DNA from: an uncultured Oscillibacter sp.
GTDB taxonomy: Bacteria; Bacillota; Clostridia; Oscillospirales; Oscillospiraceae
NCBI GenBank assembly: GCA_902476875.1
Contig: CABSFC010000108.1
Span: 1-8,795 of the forward strand
DNA: 8,795 nt
Direction: 5' to 3'
Numbering within the stretch: the stretch's first letter is position 1; each line of letters begins with the position of its first letter. Shown piece by piece: positions 6,596 through 8,795 of the stretch. The notes below the pieces were generated by a model that worked only from the letters and a program-made list of their open reading frames with translations, did no database searches and had not been told where the DNA came from. A program made the position numbers and the translations under genes.

Positions 6596-7492
6596 ATGAG
6601 CGAGAAAAAGGCATCTGGATTGCTGCTGGCCGCCGCGGCTATGTGGGGCAGCAGCTTTGTCGCTTCAAAATACTGCATCAACAGCGGGATGATGCAGTTT
6701 GAGATCGTGTTTTACAGGTTTTTTCTGGGTTCCATCCTGACGGCAATCGTTTTTTGGAAACAGCTGCGCCGCCCTGTGAAGTCCGCCGTGCGGACAGGCG
6801 TGGTTTTGGGCCTGCTGACAGTCTTGACCTTTACGCTGGAAATGTATGGCCTCGCTATGACACAAGCCACCAAGGCGTCTTTTTTGACGGCCACCAATAT
6901 TGTGATGATGCCGTTTTTCTATGCGTTGTTCTGCGGTGTACGGCCCACCCGCTATTCTCTTTTGGCGGCAGTGTTGGCCATGACGGGCGTGGGCTTTTTG
7001 AGCCTGACTGACGGCTTCGGCGGACTTGCGGTGGGAGATGTGCTTCTGCTGCTGGACGCGGCTACCTATGGGCTGAACAGCATCTGCCTGGTAAAGCTGG
7101 GCGGAGAGGATTCCCGGGTGCAGATATCCTTTTTTCAGTTCCTCACTACCGCGGTATGTATGGGGATCCTGACGCTGTTCCAGGGAACGGGAGGCCGCTA
7201 TGGGGCGGTGTCGGTACTGGCAATCCTTTATCTGGCAGCAGTGCCCACCGTGCTGTGCTATCTCATTAAAAACCTAACCATCAAATATCTCAATCCAGTG
7301 CGGTGTACGCTGATCCTGGCAACAGAGAGTATTTTCTGCGCTGTTTTCTCTGCGATCCTGTTGGGTGACCGGTTGGATCTGCGGATGCTGGCGGGAATCG
7401 TATTGATTTGCGCTGGAATCCTGATGGAAATCCTGCATCCTGTAAAAAACCAACAGGGGAATGTCTCCGGTGAGACGGTGGACAACAGATAA
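6596..7492 (+). CDS. EamA/DMT family transporter
   Basis: A 298-residue inner-membrane protein of the drug/metabolite transporter superfamily with two EamA repeats (about 6-137 and 148-280) and around ten hydrophobic segments. Repeat 1 opens with LLLAAAAMWGSSFVASK (9-25), the typical start of this family. The end of repeat 2, ATESIFCAVFSAILLGDRL (242-260), matches the conserved EamA signature. Family members mostly export amino acids or related metabolites; no substrate can be assigned. The start is uncertain: ATG 6596 is preferred, but GTG 6590 (two more residues) lies five bases after GAGAGG (6579-6584), against 11 bases for the ATG. The gene ends 22 bases before the threonine-synthase-like gene, so they form one unit. 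Its composition is unlike its neighbours: 26 of 60 bases are G/C at 6661-6720 against 37 of 60 at 8101-8160, with many TTT codons. This may reflect transfer, low expression or membrane-protein content. Confidence 0.9.
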   Translation: MSEKKASGLLLAAAAMWGSSFVASKYCINSGMMQFEIVFYRFFLGSILTAIVFWKQLRRPVKSAVRTGVVLGLLTVLTFTLEMYGLAMTQATKASFLTATNIVMMPFFYALFCGVRPTRYSLLAAVLAMTGVGFLSLTDGFGGLAVGDVLLLLDAATYGLNSICLVKLGGEDSRVQISFFQFLTTAVCMGILTLFQGTGGRYGAVSVLAILYLAAVPTVLCYLIKNLTIKYLNPVRCTLILATESIFCAVFSAILLGDRLDLRMLAGIVLICAGILMEILHPVKNQQGNVSGETVDNR

Positions 7493-7514
7493 ATTCTGAT
7501 GGAGGAATTTTACC

Positions 7515-8756
7515 ATGAAAAATGTGCTATACGGCAAGTGCGTCAGGTGCGGCAAAACCTACGAGGCCACGCCCGACCTGACCAACTGCGCCTGCGGCGG
7601 TATCCTGGATATCGTCTACGACTACGACTACATCAAAACCCGGCTCACCAAGGAAAAGCTGGCCGCCCGGACGGAGCGCACCATGTGGCGCTACCGGGAG
7701 CTGCTGCCCATCGAGGAGACCACCGAGCCCACGCCCCTGCGGGTGGGCTGGTCCCCGCTGTATGAGGAGCCCCGCCTGGCGGAGCGGCTGGGCCTGAAGC
7801 GCCTGTGGGTGAAGGACGACGGCCAGAACCCCACCGCGTCATTGAAGGACCGGGCCTCCGCCATGGCCGTGGCCAAGGCCCGGGAGGCTGGCGCGGAAGT
7901 GATCGCCTGCTCTTCCACCGGCAACGCCGCCAGCTCTCTCGCGGGCAACGCCGCCGCCGCGGGGCTGAAGACCTACATCTTCGTGCCCTCACGGGCTCCC
8001 AAGGGGAAGGTGGCCCAGTTGATGACCTTTGGCGCCACCGTCATCTCCGTCCAGGGCAGCTATGAGGACACCTTCGAGCTGAGCAAGGCCGCCATTGACC
8101 GCTGGGGCTGGTACAACCGCAACGCCGCCATCAACCCCTATCTGTCCGAGGGCAAGAAGACCGTGGCCCTGGAGATCATGGAGCAGCTGGACTGGCAGAC
8201 GCCGGACTACATCGCCATCTCCGTGGGCGACGGCTGCACCATCGCGGGATTGTGGAAGGGCCTGAAGGACCTGTACGCCATCGGCTTCATCGACCGCCTG
8301 CCCCGGCTGATTTCCGCCCAGGCGGAGGGCTGCTGCCCCCTGAACCGGGCCATCGCCGAAAACAAGCCCTGGCATCCCATGGAGGAGAACACCCTGGCCG
8401 ACTCCATCGCTGTGGGCGTGCCCCGGAACGCCGACAAGGCGCTGATGGCGATCCGGGAATCCAACGGCCTGGTGGTCAATGTCTCCGACGAGGAGATCAT
8501 GGCCGCGCAGAAGCTGCTGGGCACCACCTGCGGCGTCTTTGGCGAGCCGGCGGGCGTTACCGGCGCGGCGGGCGTGAAGAAGCTGTGCGAGCAGGGCGTT
8601 ATCGGGAAGGACGACTCTGTCGTCAGCGTGGTCACGGGAAACGGCTTGAAGGACGTGGCCAACGCCATCAAGGCCTGCGGCGAGCCCATCTCCATCCCCA
8701 GCGACATGGACCTTCTGCTGAAGGCCTTCGCGGAAAAGGGCATCCAGGTGGAATAA
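7515..8756 (+). CDS. Threonine-synthase-like PLP enzyme with N-terminal zinc ribbon
   Basis: A 413-residue fold-type II PLP enzyme. The N-terminus carries a small zinc-ribbon-like module (C9-x2-C12 and C25-x-C27). The catalytic domain has SLKDR (109-113) with PLP lysine K111, SSTGNAASS (133-141) as the substrate loop, SVGDGCTIAG (236-245) as the phosphate loop and VVTGNGLKD (372-380) near the cofactor ring nitrogen. This is the threonine synthase family pattern, whose standard reaction turns O-phosphohomoserine into threonine and phosphate. The phosphate loop differs from the Bacillus type as I remember it (PVGNAGNITA). No homoserine dehydrogenase or kinase gene is near, and the neighbours are catabolic. 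A housekeeping ThrC, a cysteate-synthase-like enzyme or a lyase acting on a diaminopropionate-type substrate all remain possible. ATG 7515 follows GGAGG (7501-7505) by nine bases. It is probably co-transcribed with the EamA gene. Confidence 0.87.
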   Translation: MKNVLYGKCVRCGKTYEATPDLTNCACGGILDIVYDYDYIKTRLTKEKLAARTERTMWRYRELLPIEETTEPTPLRVGWSPLYEEPRLAERLGLKRLWVKDDGQNPTASLKDRASAMAVAKAREAGAEVIACSSTGNAASSLAGNAAAAGLKTYIFVPSRAPKGKVAQLMTFGATVISVQGSYEDTFELSKAAIDRWGWYNRNAAINPYLSEGKKTVALEIMEQLDWQTPDYIAISVGDGCTIAGLWKGLKDLYAIGFIDRLPRLISAQAEGCCPLNRAIAENKPWHPMEENTLADSIAVGVPRNADKALMAIRESNGLVVNVSDEEIMAAQKLLGTTCGVFGEPAGVTGAAGVKKLCEQGVIGKDDSVVSVVTGNGLKDVANAIKACGEPISIPSDMDLLLKAFAEKGIQVE

Positions 8757-8795
8757 GACACCGGATAAGATACCGGAAAAAGACCCCCGGCGGCC

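Noticed and set aside
8757..8795. Short imperfect tandem repeat (GACACCGGATAA / GATACCGGAAAA) and a GC-rich end that might begin a terminator
   Set aside because: Only two 12-base units with two mismatches are present, and the window ends before any second stem arm or T-tract can be seen.

Overview
The window reads as chromosomal DNA of a GC-rich gut Firmicute. Strong AGGAGG-type ribosome binding sites, sigma-A-like promoters with 16-17 bp spacers, T-tailed terminators and strongly G/C-ending codons suggest an Oscillospiraceae-like Clostridia. That placement is inference, since no rRNA or marker gene is present. All eight protein genes are metabolic, transport or regulatory. No mobile element, tRNA, rRNA or CRISPR array was seen.

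Layout. On the minus strand, ygeY (M20-type hydrolase, 864-2276) is followed by ygeW (knotted carbamoyltransferase, 1-631, cut by the window edge). The 232 bp gap between them holds a pair of inverted REP-like hairpins. A divergent regulatory region (2277-2652) carries two good promoters back to back, one for ygeY-ygeW and one for a plus-strand sodium:solute symporter gene (2653-4107) that ends in a strong terminator. Next is a two-gene operon: a YheO-type PAS/HTH regulator (4315-4974) overlapping by 4 bp a 491-residue fold-type II PLP enzyme of unknown substrate (4971-6446), with its own promoter and terminator. A last unit holds an EamA/DMT transporter (6596-7492) and a threonine-synthase-like PLP enzyme with a zinc ribbon (7515-8756).

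How it may work. In E. coli ygeW and ygeY flank ygeX (diaminopropionate ammonia-lyase) in a cluster tied to selenium-dependent purine or urate breakdown in anaerobic gut bacteria. Here both partners are present, but YgeX is not in the window. Two other fold-type II PLP enzymes and two transporters stand nearby instead. A working hypothesis is import of a ureido or amino-acid-like compound, hydrolysis by YgeY, removal of a carbamoyl group by YgeW (yielding carbamoyl phosphate), and PLP-dependent elimination to a keto acid and ammonia.

The most notable non-coding signal is a 17-18 bp A/T-centred palindrome-like motif (CCTAAAAAAAATTTAGG type). A 23 bp block containing it recurs with 20 of 23 matches upstream of the ygeY promoter and upstream of the regulator promoter, and a third, weaker copy lies in the ygeY leader. 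It is a candidate operator for the PAS/HTH regulator.
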